From: Oceanithermus desulfurans
GTDB lineage: Bacteria > Deinococcota > Deinococci > Deinococcales > Marinithermaceae
Assembly: GCF_014201675.1 (NCBI RefSeq)
Contig: NZ_JACHEZ010000001.1
Span: forward strand, 62,001-126,000
Length of the DNA stretch: 64,000 nt
Reading direction: 5' to 3'
The translations under genes were made by a program, and so were the position numbers. Of this stretch, positions 39,562-49,493 are shown in pieces (the stretch's first letter is position 1; every line of letters starts with the position of its first letter). A model generated the notes under the pieces. That model saw nothing but the letters and a program-made list of their open reading frames with translations. It did not search any database and had not been told where the DNA came from.

Positions 39562-41008
39562 GCAGACCCGCCTCCCAGTAGGGGCGCAGGTAGCCGAGCT
39601 CGAGCTTTTCCCGAACCGCGGGCAGCGCCTCGGCCAGCTCGCGCGCCGTCAGTCCGGTCCGGCCCAGGTGGTCGCCGGCGAGCCCGTGCAGGTAGACGCC
39701 CAGGCGCGCCGCGCCCCAGGGGGCGAGGCCCGCGGCCAGGAAGGCCGCGATCGCGCCCGCAAGCACGTCGCCGGCCCCGCCCGTCGCCATCGCCGGGTTG
39801 CCCGTGGTGTTGACGGCCGCGCGGCCGGGTTCGCAGAGGACGGTGGGCCCGCCCTTGAGCACCGCGGTGGTGCGGAAGCGGCGTGCCAGCTCGCAGGCGG
39901 CCCCCAGCGGGTCCTGCACCACCGTTCCCACGCCGGTCTCCAGCAGCCGTGCCGCCTCGCCCGGGTGGGGGGTGATCACCGTGGGCACGGCGGCCGCGGC
40001 GTAGGCCTTCACCACCTCGGGGTAGAGGGCGTCGGCGTCGAGGACGGTGGGCTTCTTGAGCTTCAGCGCCGCCCGCGCCGCGGCCCCGCCGCCGCTGCCG
40101 CCGCCCATTCCCACGGCCAGGGCCTCGGCCTTGGCCTCGAAGAGGCGGGCGTCCTGCCAGCGGCTGACCGGGAGCCGCACGGCCTCGAGCGGGGGCTCCA
40201 CCCGGGCGTCGCTGGGGTAGGCCACGGTCACCAGCCCTGCCCCGGCGCGGTAGGCCCCCAGGGCCGCAAGCGCGGGGGCCCCGGTGTACTCGACCGCGCC
40301 GCCCACCACCAGGACGCGGCCCACCGAACCCTTGTGGGCGTGGCCGGGCCGCGACGGAAGCAGCGCCCGCATGGCCGCGGGGGTGAGCAGCTCCGGCAGC
40401 TCGCGCGGCTCCAGCAGCGCCGGCGGCAGGCCGATGGGGGCGAGCTGAATGCGGCCGCAGGCGCTGCGGCCGGGGTAGAAGACGTGGTCGGGCTTCAGGC
40501 CCGCCAGCGCCACGGTCACGTCGGCGTTCACGTGGGGGGCGTAGGGGAGGCCCGAGGGCACGTCCACGGCGACGACGGGCCGCCCCGCGGCGTTGATGCG
40601 CTCCGCGAGCTCGGCCCATGCGCCCTCCAACGGGCGCGTCAGGCCGGTGCCGAAGAGGGCGTCGACCACCACGTCGGCCTCGCGCAGGTCCAGCGCCTCC
40701 AGGGGTTCGATCTCCAGGTGGGCCTCCAGCGCGGCGCGGGCGAGCGCCGCGTCGCCGCGGTGCCCCTCGGGGGCGAAGACGCGCACCTCCCGCCCCCAGA
40801 GGCGCAGCCAGCGGGCGGCGACCAGCCCGTCGCCGCCGTTGTTCCCCTTTCCGGCGACCACGACGTAGTTCGCAGCCTCGGGCCAGGCGGCCCGGGCCGC
40901 CTCGGCCACGGCCCGGCCCGCCGCCTCCATGAGCAGCAGGCTGGGGTAGCCCAGCTCCACCGCGCGCGCGTCGGCTTGGCGCATGGCCTCGGGGGTGAAG
41001 AGCCGCAT
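39548..41008 (-). CDS. nnr: Bifunctional NAD(P)H-hydrate repair enzyme
   Basis: This 486-residue fusion repairs hydrated NAD(P)H. Residues 1-210 are the YjeF epimerase (GYPSLLLMEAAGRAVAEA, VVAGKGNNGGDGLVAAR, VVDALFGTGL). About 220-486 is the ADP/ATP-dependent dehydratase (KGSVGRVLVVGGAVEYTGAP, ITPHPGEAARL, NTTGNPAMATGGAGDVLAG). The Gly-rich NPAMATGGAGD loop is the nucleotide/catalytic motif. It starts 3 nt after the K+ channel gene's stop, so they are probably cotranscribed. Confidence 0.95.
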   Translation of the reverse strand: MRLFTPEAMRQADARAVELGYPSLLLMEAAGRAVAEAARAAWPEAANYVVVAGKGNNGGDGLVAARWLRLWGREVRVFAPEGHRGDAALARAALEAHLEIEPLEALDLREADVVVDALFGTGLTRPLEGAWAELAERINAAGRPVVAVDVPSGLPYAPHVNADVTVALAGLKPDHVFYPGRSACGRIQLAPIGLPPALLEPRELPELLTPAAMRALLPSRPGHAHKGSVGRVLVVGGAVEYTGAPALAALGAYRAGAGLVTVAYPSDARVEPPLEAVRLPVSRWQDARLFEAKAEALAVGMGGGSGGGAAARAALKLKKPTVLDADALYPEVVKAYAAAAVPTVITPHPGEAARLLETGVGTVVQDPLGAACELARRFRTTAVLKGGPTVLCEPGRAAVNTTGNPAMATGGAGDVLAGAIAAFLAAGLAPWGAARLGVYLHGLAGDHLGRTGLTARELAEALPAVREKLELGYLRPYWEAGLLSSR

Positions 41009-41011
41009 CGT

Positions 41012-42077
41012 CTACGCTCCCTTCGCTTCGCGCTCGAGGCGCTCCCTGCGGTTCACGCCCTCCTGGAGCTCCATCTCGCGCACGAACTGCTCGAGCTGTT
41101 CCACCGTCGCCATCACGATCACCTGGTCCCCGGGTTTGAAGACGCACTCGGCCGCGGGCGAGACCAGCGTCTCGTCGCCGCGGATGATGGCGAGCACCAC
41201 GATGCCGTAGTGGCGGTTGAGGTTCAGCTCCGCGATCGACCTGCCGGCCAGCGGGCTGTCGCGGGTGATCAGGATGTCCTCGATCGAGATCGGCGCCCCA
41301 CCCCGCCGCAGCGTGGTCTCCAGGAAGTCCACCACCGCGGGGTGCAGCACCAGGCTGGCGAGCCGCCGTCCCCCGATCGCGTAGGGGTCGATCACGCGGT
41401 TGGCGCCCGCCTTGAGCATCTTGGGGATGACCCCGGCGTCCTCCGAGCGGGCCACGATGTAGAGCTCGGGGTTGAGGGCGCGCGCTCAGCACGATGAACA
41501 GGTTGGCGGCGTCGTCGCCGGTGGCCGCGATCAACCCCTTGGCGCGCTCGATGCCCGCCTTCCTCAGGGTCTCGTCCTCGGTGGCGTCGCCCTCGAGGAC
41601 GACGTAGCCCTGGTCCACCGCCCACTGCACCCGTTCGGGGTCGCGCTCGACGACCACGAAGGGCTCGCGCGCCTGGCTCAGCTCCTCGGCCGCCTGGTGG
41701 CCGACGCGGCCCAGGCCGGTGAGGATCACGTGTTCCGACAGCGCCGTCACTTTTCGCTCCATCTGCCGCTTCCTCCGTTCGCCGCTCGCCCCCATCTCGA
41801 CTAGGTAGTCCATGAAGACGCCGAAGACGTAGAACAGGCTGGCGATGCCCGTGGTCCCGATGACCATCGTGAAGATCTGGGCCCCTTCGTCGAGCGGGAA
41901 GGGTTCGCTGTAGCCGATCGTGGTGATGGTGATGAAGGTCATGTAGAGCGCGTCGAGCCAGGAGGCCCCGTAGGGTCGCCAGAGCAGCCAGTACCCCAGG
42001 GTGCCCACGGCCGTCACCGTGGCGACCAGGGCCAGAGGCAGGGCCAGGCGGACCTCCAGCCGTTGCGTACGCGCCAT
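41012..42077 (-). pseudogene. RCK-domain potassium channel, frameshifted
   Basis: The first 207 codons from ATG 42077 give two membrane helices and a pore loop with TITTIGYSEPF. A TrkA-N Rossmann domain follows (HVILTGLGRVGHQAAEEL, GDATEDETLRKAGI). At 41477-41486 a GC run appears one GC unit short, and the frame changes. The expected continuation (ALNPELYIVARSEDAGVIPKML through TrkA-C, to EREAKGA) is in another frame ending at 41012. Restoring two bases gives a normal channel of about 355 aa. It may be a real lesion, phase variation, or an assembly error. The old frame runs on spuriously through nnr. Confidence 0.8.
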
Positions 42078-42115
42078 ACGTCCAATCTAGCATCCCGCGG
42101 CGCTATTCTAAGAAC

Positions 42116-42868
42116 ATGGAAGTTCAGGAGGCCCGGCGGCGGCTCGCGGCGGCGCGGAGGGTGGCCGTGCTGACCGGCGCGGGCGTCAGCGCCGAGTCGG
42201 GCATCCCCACCTTTCGCGGTGCGGGCGGGCTTTGGGAGGGTTTCCGGCCCGAGGAGCTAGCCACCCCCGCGGCCTACGCCCGCGACCCCGAGAAGGTGTG
42301 GCGCTGGTACGCGATGCGCTACGCCCAGGTGATGGAGGCCGAACCCAACCCCGCCCACCGGCGGCTCGCGGAGCTGGAGCGGCAGAAGGGCGAGGGCTTT
42401 TTGCTCGTCACCCAGAACGTGGACGGCCTGCACCGGCGCGCGGGCAGCCGCCGGGTGGTCGAGCTGCACGGCAGCCTCGCCCGCGCCCGCTGCGAGCGCT
42501 GCGGCCACCGCCGGCCGCTGCCGCCGCCGGCCGAGTTCGCCCCGCCGCCGGTCTGCGATCGTTGCGGCGGCCGCATGCGCCCGGACGTGGTCTGGTTCGG
42601 CGAGTTCCTGGACGCCGAGCTGCTGGCCCGGGCCGAGCGCGCCTTCATGACCGCGGAGGTGGCGCTGGTGATCGGCACCAGCGCGGTGGTGGAGCCCGCG
42701 GCCAGCCTGGGCCGGATCGCGAAGAGCGCGGGCGCCTACCTGATCGAGGTCAACCCCGAACCCACCCCGCTCACCCCGCTGGCCGACCTTTCGCTTCGGG
42801 CGGGGGCTGCCCGCGGCCTGGAACGCCTGCTGGCTGGCGGCGCGGGGCCCCGTGAGGAAGCGGAGTGA
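42116..42868 (+). CDS. cobB: Sirtuin NAD-dependent deacylase
   Basis: This 250-residue Sir2 protein has GAGVSAESGIPTFRG (NAD site), TQNVDGLHRRAG, VELHGSL with the catalytic His, and zinc cysteines CERCG and CDRCGG. WRWYAMRY contains the YxxR pair that marks class III sirtuins able to remove succinyl or malonyl groups, as in CobB/SIRT5. TATTCT lies 6 nt before the ATG (leaderless-type). It may act with the acuABC system at 48-50 kb. Confidence 0.94.
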   Translation: MEVQEARRRLAAARRVAVLTGAGVSAESGIPTFRGAGGLWEGFRPEELATPAAYARDPEKVWRWYAMRYAQVMEAEPNPAHRRLAELERQKGEGFLLVTQNVDGLHRRAGSRRVVELHGSLARARCERCGHRRPLPPPAEFAPPPVCDRCGGRMRPDVVWFGEFLDAELLARAERAFMTAEVALVIGTSAVVEPAASLGRIAKSAGAYLIEVNPEPTPLTPLADLSLRAGAARGLERLLAGGAGPREEAE

Positions 42869-42891
42869 TACCAAGCCGTGGAAGGACTTAG

Positions 42892-43026
42892 GGAGACGCC
42901 CTCGAAGCGGAGGGCGAGGAGCGGAGCTTCGGCGGGGCGATGATCGTTAGCTCCCGCGGTGAAGTGCTGGCCGAGTCATCCCACGAGGGCGACACCCCCT
43001 TGCTGTTCGACATCGTAGGGCGTTAA
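42892..43026 (+). pseudogene. C-terminal remnant of a nitrilase-family hydrolase
   Basis: One frame, preceded by a TAG at 42889, reads EGEERSFGGAMIVSSRGEVLAE and then SSHEGDTPLLFDIVGR before TAA at 43024. This matches the C-terminal pattern of carbon-nitrogen hydrolases (FGGSMIVDPRGEVLAEA...EGxLxADI). The catalytic Glu, Lys and Cys regions are absent. It is probably the tail of a deleted gene. A 28-codon ORF from ATG 42940 could still be translated. Confidence 0.55.
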
Positions 43027-43043
43027 CGGATGCGACACCGGCA

Positions 43044-43075
43044 GAACCCCGGCGCCGCACGCGGCGCCGGGGTTC
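43044..43075. terminator. Strong bidirectional hairpin
   Basis: A perfect 15-bp stem GAACCCCGGCGCCGC/GCGGCGCCGGGGTTC has a 2-nt loop, 13 nt beyond the stop of the convergent exported-protein gene (minus) and beyond the nitrilase remnant (plus). Only TTT follows on the plus strand. Confidence 0.7.
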
Positions 43076-43088
43076 TTTGGGGCAAGGT

Positions 43089-44558
43089 TTACTTCACTTC
43101 GGGAAAGCCGTTCACCTCGTCGTTGTGGAACCAGATGAATTCGTTGGAGGCGTGCATGGCGCCGGCGGTGTCGAATCGCGGGTCGTCCGCCTCGAAGCGC
43201 CGCCGGTCTTCGTTCCAGGCGATGCGGGTGGCGAAGACGGGGGCGATTCCGTAGGTCCCACCGGCCATGGGCGGCTTGGGAATGGAGGGGTAGCCATAGA
43301 ACAGCGGCGGTTCCTGCTGCTCGAACGCGCCCTTGGCCACCGGGACGGGCGGTACCGACTGCTGCAGCCCGCCCCGGTTGACCGCGCTTTCAAAGAAGTT
43401 GACGTAGAGCCGGTCGGCCAAGCCCTGATCGATCGCGTCGCCCAGGAAGAGCCGGCTGGCGTTGACGGCGCCCATGATGGCGGCCACGTCGTCGATGCTG
43501 TGGCTCGAGTCGGCGGTGAAGCGCCCCCGGGCAAAGTCGTACCCGCCGATCAGCCGGTCGAAGCCGCGAACGGCCGCCCGCCGGAAGAAGGCGTCGCCGG
43601 TCACCCGCCAGGCTTCGACGAGGCCACGCAGCCGGTAACCGGCCTCGCCGGCGTTCGCCGTCTCGACGTTGCTCAGCTGGAGGGCCAGGCTGCGGAGCCG
43701 TCCTCTGGCGGCGTCGGCCTCTTCGGAACCCAGGGCGGCGTACCAGACCAGTGCCTGGACGGCCTGCGAGAGTTCCCGCGGGCCCTGCGGCTGGCGGTGG
43801 GTCAGAGCGGCGTAGAGGCGGTCGGCTGCGGCCGCGAAGAAGCGAGCGCTTTCGGGGTCGCGGTAGCGGTTGCTGGCGCTCAGAGGCAGCGCGGGGCGGT
43901 CGAGGTAGCCCGCCAGGTTGGCGTAGGCCTCGAGCATCACCCATTGCCCGGTCCAGTCGAGGCTGCCGTCGCTGCTGGGGATCAGACCGTCGGTACGGGC
44001 CACCTGCGTGGCCAGGTACCTCGCCTGCGTCTTGGCGCTGGCGTTCATGATCATGCCCACGAAGCGCCACTGGGCGCCGAAGTTGCTCTCGGGGGTGCCG
44101 AAGTGGTCGTCCACGTGGAACTGCTTGGCCCACTCGGCCTCTTTCATGATCGTCCAGCCGCTGGCGGAGGCGGTGGTGCGCTTTTCGAAGCCCGTCGGAT
44201 CCCAGTGCTGGGTGTCGAAGTCGTTGGGGTTCAGCTTGGCGGTGTAGTGGGGGTCGCCGCTCGTGTAGACGAGCTTGAGGAGGGTCACGCCCTTGGGAAC
44301 CGTGGGGGTGTCGCCGTCGCCCGGGTTGGCATCGACCGCCTGCATCATGCGCTTCACGACCTCCATCGGGGGCTTGAAGGTGAGGCCCAGTCCCGAGCGC
44401 ATGACCAGGTTCCCCAGGTTGTAACGCGAGTACCAGTACCCCTCTTCCATCACCTGCATGGGCCCGAAGTCGGCCCGTCCGCCGTTCAGCCCTGCGCCGG
44501 CCAGGGCCAGCGCTCCCAGAACCGTCCATCCCATCGCGATTCGTCTGCTTGTTGACAT
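43089..44558 (-). CDS. Exported protein of unknown family
   Basis: This 489-residue protein has an N-terminal export signal (MSTSRRIAMGWTVLGALALAGAGLNG). The mature part has an early WYSRYNLGNLVMRSGLG and FHVDDHFGTPESNFG, then about 200 residues of helical pairs (LPLSASNRYRDPESARFFAAAADRLYAAL; AGEAGYRLRGLVEAWRVTGDAFFRRAAVRGFDRLIGGYD). These helical pairs look like an alpha/alpha-toroid glycosidase or thioredoxin-associated fold. It ends with HNDEVNGFPEVK. There are few or no Cys. It is single-gene, with an SD GAAAGGAGC upstream. I do not recognise a function. Confidence 0.75.
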   Translation of the reverse strand: MSTSRRIAMGWTVLGALALAGAGLNGGRADFGPMQVMEEGYWYSRYNLGNLVMRSGLGLTFKPPMEVVKRMMQAVDANPGDGDTPTVPKGVTLLKLVYTSGDPHYTAKLNPNDFDTQHWDPTGFEKRTTASASGWTIMKEAEWAKQFHVDDHFGTPESNFGAQWRFVGMIMNASAKTQARYLATQVARTDGLIPSSDGSLDWTGQWVMLEAYANLAGYLDRPALPLSASNRYRDPESARFFAAAADRLYAALTHRQPQGPRELSQAVQALVWYAALGSEEADAARGRLRSLALQLSNVETANAGEAGYRLRGLVEAWRVTGDAFFRRAAVRGFDRLIGGYDFARGRFTADSSHSIDDVAAIMGAVNASRLFLGDAIDQGLADRLYVNFFESAVNRGGLQQSVPPVPVAKGAFEQQEPPLFYGYPSIPKPPMAGGTYGIAPVFATRIAWNEDRRRFEADDPRFDTAGAMHASNEFIWFHNDEVNGFPEVK

Positions 44559-44678
44559 GGCTTGCTCCTTTCGCTCCGCAAGGATGCGGGACCCCTGCAG
44601 GTTAGGGGGGCGGAAGGGCGGCCGTAGTAGCGTGCGCGACGCGCGTGTCGGCTGCGCTACAAAAGGTTTTACCGGTGA

Positions 44679-45977
44679 TCAGGAGCGGGGCTTGCGCCCG
44701 CGCCAGGCGAGCTTGAAGGGCACTTCGCGCAGGTCCAGGTCCTCGCGGATGCGGTTCTTGATGAAGTTTTCGAAGGCGCGGGTGACGAAGTCGGGCTGGT
44801 TGACGAAGAAGACGAAGAGCGGCGGGGCCACCTCGGGCTGGGTCACGAAGAAGATCTTGAGGGGGCGGCCGCGGAAGTTGGGCACGCGGGTCTTGGTGAG
44901 CCAGAGCTGCACCCAGCGGTTGAGGTCGGCGGTGTCGAAGCGCTCGCGCGCCTTGTGGTAGAGCCGCGTCGCCAGCTGGAAGATCTTGTGGATGTTCTGG
45001 CCGGTCGCCGCCGAGGTGTAGACCGCGGGCAGGTGCTCGAGGTGGGCGAGCTTCTCGCGGATCTGCGCCCGCACTTCGCGCCGTTCCTCTTTGGGTACGG
45101 CGTCCCACTTGGTGACGGCCAGGATGACCGGCTTGCCGGCGTCCAGGGCCTCGTTCGCCATCTTCAGCTCGCGGTCGCCCAGCTCGAAGGGGTCCACGGC
45201 CAGCACCACCACGTCGGCCTCCTGGATCACCCGGTGGGCGCGCTGAATGGCGAAGTGCTCCACCGCGGTCTCGGGTCGCTTGCGGATGCCGGCGGTATCG
45301 ACCAGCACGAAGCGGGTGCCCCCGTAGTCGAGCTCGACGTCGATGCTGTCGCGGGTGGTGCCCGGCTGATCGGAGACGATGACCCGGTCCTCGCCCAGGA
45401 TGGCGTTGAGCAGGCTCGACTTGCCGGCGTTGGGGCGGCCGATGATGGCGATGCGGATGGGCGGGACCTCGACCTCGGTCTCGCCCTCCTCGGTCGGGAG
45501 GGCCGCCCAGATGGCGTCCTCGAGCTCCTCCAGGCCGCGGCGGTGCTCCACCGAGGTGGGGATGGGATCGCCGAAGCCGAGGGCGTAGAGCTCACCCAGG
45601 TAGGCCTCGTGCTTGGGATGGTCCACCTTGGTGGCCACCAGCCGCACCGGCTTGTTCTTGCGGCGCAGGTAGTCGGCCACCTCGTAGTCGGCCTGGGCCA
45701 GCTCGGCGCGGCCGTCCACCAGGAAGAGGACCAGGTCGGCTTCCTCGAGCGCCCGGTCCACCTTCGCCTTGATCTTGGGCTCCCAGGCGTCGCCCGACCA
45801 GAGGCCGCCGGTGTCGACCAGTTTGAACCGGCCCCGTTCGGTCTCGACCACGGCCTCCTTGAGGTCGCGGGTCACGCCGGCTTCGTCGGCCACCACCGCG
45901 TCGCGGCGGCCGAGGAGGCGGTTGTAGAGGCTGGATTTGCCCACGTTGGGGCGACCGACGATGACGACCTTGCGCAT
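44679..45977 (-). CDS. der: Ribosome-assembly GTPase Der (EngA)
   Basis: This 432-residue tandem GTPase is needed for 50S maturation. The first G domain has GRPNVGKSSLYN, DTGGLW and TKVD; the second (from about 175) has GRPNAGKSSLLN, QPGTTRDS, DTAGIR and TKWD. A C-terminal KH-like domain ends WRGRKPR. The start is ATG 45977; TAAACT about 40 nt upstream could be a -10. About 205 nt without a gene separate it from glyA. Confidence 0.96.
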   Translation of the reverse strand: MRKVVIVGRPNVGKSSLYNRLLGRRDAVVADEAGVTRDLKEAVVETERGRFKLVDTGGLWSGDAWEPKIKAKVDRALEEADLVLFLVDGRAELAQADYEVADYLRRKNKPVRLVATKVDHPKHEAYLGELYALGFGDPIPTSVEHRRGLEELEDAIWAALPTEEGETEVEVPPIRIAIIGRPNAGKSSLLNAILGEDRVIVSDQPGTTRDSIDVELDYGGTRFVLVDTAGIRKRPETAVEHFAIQRAHRVIQEADVVVLAVDPFELGDRELKMANEALDAGKPVILAVTKWDAVPKEERREVRAQIREKLAHLEHLPAVYTSAATGQNIHKIFQLATRLYHKARERFDTADLNRWVQLWLTKTRVPNFRGRPLKIFFVTQPEVAPPLFVFFVNQPDFVTRAFENFIKNRIREDLDLREVPFKLAWRGRKPRS

Positions 45978-46182
45978 GTTCGTTGGGGCTCCCGACCCGA
46001 AGCTTTAGTTTACCGTACGCGCGCGGCGCTGCCTAGGGGGCGTGGAGGCGTTCGAGGGAGCCTGGGCCCTTACGCCGCAGCGATGCGGGAGGTGGGCGGG
46101 AGTTACCGGGTGCGTGCGCTTGAAGGCCGGGTTCGGGTGCGTGAAGCGGCGTGTCGCGGTGTTGCGGCGGGCTGCAGGCCGC

Positions 46183-47400
<1,218 letters not shown>

Positions 47401-47441
47401 GTCGAGGCGATTATAACCGCCCGGCGCGTTATCATGAACGC

Positions 47442-47666
47442 ATGGAATCCACGCCGTGGTGGGTGCAGGTCCGGCTCTACCTGACCCTGGTGGTGCTCCT
47501 CTTGCTGGCCGTGGTGGTCGGCCTCAACTTCGCCCAGCGCACGCGCTTCTGGTGGTTCGGGGTGCACGAGGTGGCCACCGCCTGGTTCCTGCTGGCCGTG
47601 CTGGCCCTGGGGTTCGTGCTGGGCATGGGCGCGGCCTGGTGGTGGGGGCGGCGCCGTGCGGGTTAA
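47442..47666 (+). CDS. LapA-domain membrane protein
   Basis: This 74-residue protein has two helices: [23 protein letters not shown], and [25 protein letters not shown] with a short basic tail. The spacing and F-W-x-G loop are typical of LapA/DUF1049, linked to LPS assembly in other bacteria. TATCAT lies 6 nt before ATG 47442 (leaderless-type). It overlaps the MoaD-like gene by 11 nt. Confidence 0.82.
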   Translation: MESTPWWVQVRLYLTLVVLLLLAVVVGLNFAQRTRFWWFGVHEVATAWFLLAVLALGFVLGMGAAWWWGRRRAG

Positions 47667-48195
47667 CCTCTACGCCACCTTTCGCGACGTGGCCGGGGTG
47701 AAGCACCTGGAGTTGGACGGGGCCACCGTCGGCGAGGTGCTCGAGCGCCTGCTCGCACAGCACCCCGAGATGCAAGGCGAACTCTTCGATGCCCCGGGCG
47801 TGCTCTCGGAGCGGGTCTCGGTCTTCGTCAACGGCCGCGACGTGCGCTACCTCCAGGGCCTGGCCACGCCGGTGGGGCCGGAGGACGTGCTCGACCTCTT
47901 CCCGCCCGTCGCCGGCGGGGCGCTGGGGTTCGCGGGGCCCGACCGCGACGGCGTCTGGCGCGCCGAGCTGGGCGGGCTTTCGCCCTGGCTGCTGGCCACC
48001 TACCTGCGCCGTTGGGGAGCGGTCGAGGAACGCGGGCGCTGGCGCTGCGACGGCGCCTGGGTGCGTTTCCGCAGCCTGCCGCCGCGGGTGGTGGGCGGGC
48101 TCTGCACCGGCCGGCTCGAGGTCGAGGTCGGCGGCGCGGAGGCGCGCCGCTGGGCGGAGCGCATCAGCGCCAGCGCGATGCGCGGCGGGGGCTAG
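47656..48195 (+). CDS. MoaD-like beta-grasp protein with C-terminal extension
   Basis: Residues 1-92 are a MoaD/ubiquitin-like domain ([51 protein letters not shown]), ending in the GG seen in sulfur carriers. The chain then continues about 85 residues (ALGFAGPDRDGVWRAELGG...) to residue 179, resembling the DUF1952 extension reported in Thermus proteins. The internal GG would need cleavage to act as a carrier. The GTG start overlaps the lapA-like stop, and acuA follows 2 nt later. Confidence 0.78.
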   Translation: MRVNLYATFRDVAGVKHLELDGATVGEVLERLLAQHPEMQGELFDAPGVLSERVSVFVNGRDVRYLQGLATPVGPEDVLDLFPPVAGGALGFAGPDRDGVWRAELGGLSPWLLATYLRRWGAVEERGRWRCDGAWVRFRSLPPRVVGGLCTGRLEVEVGGAEARRWAERISASAMRGGG

Positions 48196-48197
48196 CC

Positions 48198-48830
48198 GTG
48201 CCGGAGCCCGTGCGCGCCGAGCCGCCCGCGGACGCCGCGGTCGAGCTGTGCATCTGCTGCGACGCCGAGACGCTCGAGCGTCACCCCTTCCATCCCGAAC
48301 TCGACGTCTTCCGCCCGCCCGAACGGCAGCACGAAGCCCTGGTCAGGCTTGTCCGCTCCGGGGAGGGGTGCGTCAGCGCGGCCTTCGCGGAGGGGACCAC
48401 GGTCGCCTACGTGGCCCTGCAGAAGCCCGAACACTTCGAGCGCTGGAGCTGCGATCCGACCTGCCGCATCTGGGAGCTCGGAGCCGTCGAGGTGGCCCCG
48501 GCGTGGCGCGGCCGGGGGCTCGCCCGGCGGCTGCTGGAGCAGACCTTCGCGACGGGCTTCTTCGACGACAAGGTGGTGATCGCCCAGCTGCTCTCCTGGC
48601 ACTACGACACCGAGCGCACCGGCGTGAGCCCCTTCACCTACCGCGAGGCGCTGATCCGCCTCTACCGCAAGGTGGGCTTTCGCGTCTGGCGCACCGACGA
48701 TCCCGAGATCGCGGGCCGCATCGAGAACGCGCTGATGGCGCGCATCGGGCCGGAGGCCCCGCCCGAGACCGTCGAGCGGTTTCACCAGCTGCGCCTCAAG
48801 GGCACCGCCCCCTGGGACTTCCCCTTTTAG
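48198..48830 (+). CDS. acuA: GNAT acetyltransferase, AcuA-like
   Basis: This 210-residue protein starts at GTG 48198, two bases after the MoaD-like stop. The GNAT core has IWELGAVEVAPAWRGRGLARRLLEQTF, the acetyl-CoA pyrophosphate loop. AWDF-like ends (TAPWDFPF) and the position immediately before acuB and acuC identify it as AcuA, which acetylates and inactivates acetyl-CoA synthetase in Bacillus. The target here is inferred from context. Confidence 0.85.
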   Translation: MPEPVRAEPPADAAVELCICCDAETLERHPFHPELDVFRPPERQHEALVRLVRSGEGCVSAAFAEGTTVAYVALQKPEHFERWSCDPTCRIWELGAVEVAPAWRGRGLARRLLEQTFATGFFDDKVVIAQLLSWHYDTERTGVSPFTYREALIRLYRKVGFRVWRTDDPEIAGRIENALMARIGPEAPPETVERFHQLRLKGTAPWDFPF

Positions 48831-48863
48831 TCCGGGCGGTAGACTGAAGAAAACGGAGGTGCG

Positions 48864-49493
48864 ATGCTCGTACGCGATGTGATGCACTCCCCGGTGATCA
48901 CGATCTCCACCGGGGCCACGCTCGAAGAGGCCAACGCCCTGATGTGGGAGCAGGGCATCCGGCACCTGCCCGTCGTCGAGGGCGGGCGGATCGTCGGCAT
49001 CCTAACCGACCGCGACGTGCGGCTCGCGACCAGCGAGCTCTCGCCCATGCCCTTCACCCCCCAGGCGCGGGTCGAGGAGGTGATGAACACCCCGGTGCTC
49101 ACCGCCGACCCGCTCGACCCCGTCGAGGAGGCGGCGCGGGTGATGCGCGACCGCAAGATCGGCTGCCTGCCGGTCGTGGACGGCCGCGAGCTGGTCGGCA
49201 TCATCACCGGCATCGACCTGCTCGACGCGCTGGTGGCCCTTACCGGGGCGCGGCTGCCCAGCGGCCGCGTCGAGGTGCGCCTGCCCGACCGGCCCGGCAA
49301 GCTGGCCAAGCTGGCCGCCTTCTTCGCCGAGCGGGGCGTCAACATCCACTCGTTGCTCACCTACCCCGACGAGCCGGGCTGGGTGCGCAACGTGTTGCGC
49401 GTGGGAAGCCTGGAAACCCGCAAGCTCGCCGACGAACTGCGGGCCGCGGGGTTCGAGGTGCTCTGGCCGCCCGAAAAGCCATGGTCCCGGTAG
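48864..49493 (+). CDS. acuB: CBS-ACT protein AcuB
   Basis: This 209-residue protein has two CBS motifs (MLVRDVMHSPVITISTGATLEEA; VEEVMNTPVLTADPLDPVEEA) and a C-terminal ACT domain (VEVRLPDRPGKLAKLAAFFAERGVNIHSLL). It is the middle gene of acuABC; a nucleotide or amino-acid sensing role is presumed. It has its own TAGACT (48839-48844) and an ACGGAGGTGCG site. It overlaps acuC by 13 nt. Confidence 0.9.
   Translation: MLVRDVMHSPVITISTGATLEEANALMWEQGIRHLPVVEGGRIVGILTDRDVRLATSELSPMPFTPQARVEEVMNTPVLTADPLDPVEEAARVMRDRKIGCLPVVDGRELVGIITGIDLLDALVALTGARLPSGRVEVRLPDRPGKLAKLAAFFAERGVNIHSLLTYPDEPGWVRNVLRVGSLETRKLADELRAAGFEVLWPPEKPWSR

Noticed and set aside
39462-42077. 871-codon open frame through the K+ channel and nnr
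   Set aside because: Only the first part (from 42077 to about 41480) encodes recognisable protein. The rest is antisense-frame read-through over nnr caused by high G+C and the frameshift.
42869-43040. Structured non-coding RNA after the sirtuin gene
   Set aside because: Although followed by a strong hairpin, the stretch reads as a nitrilase C-terminus in one frame, which explains it better.
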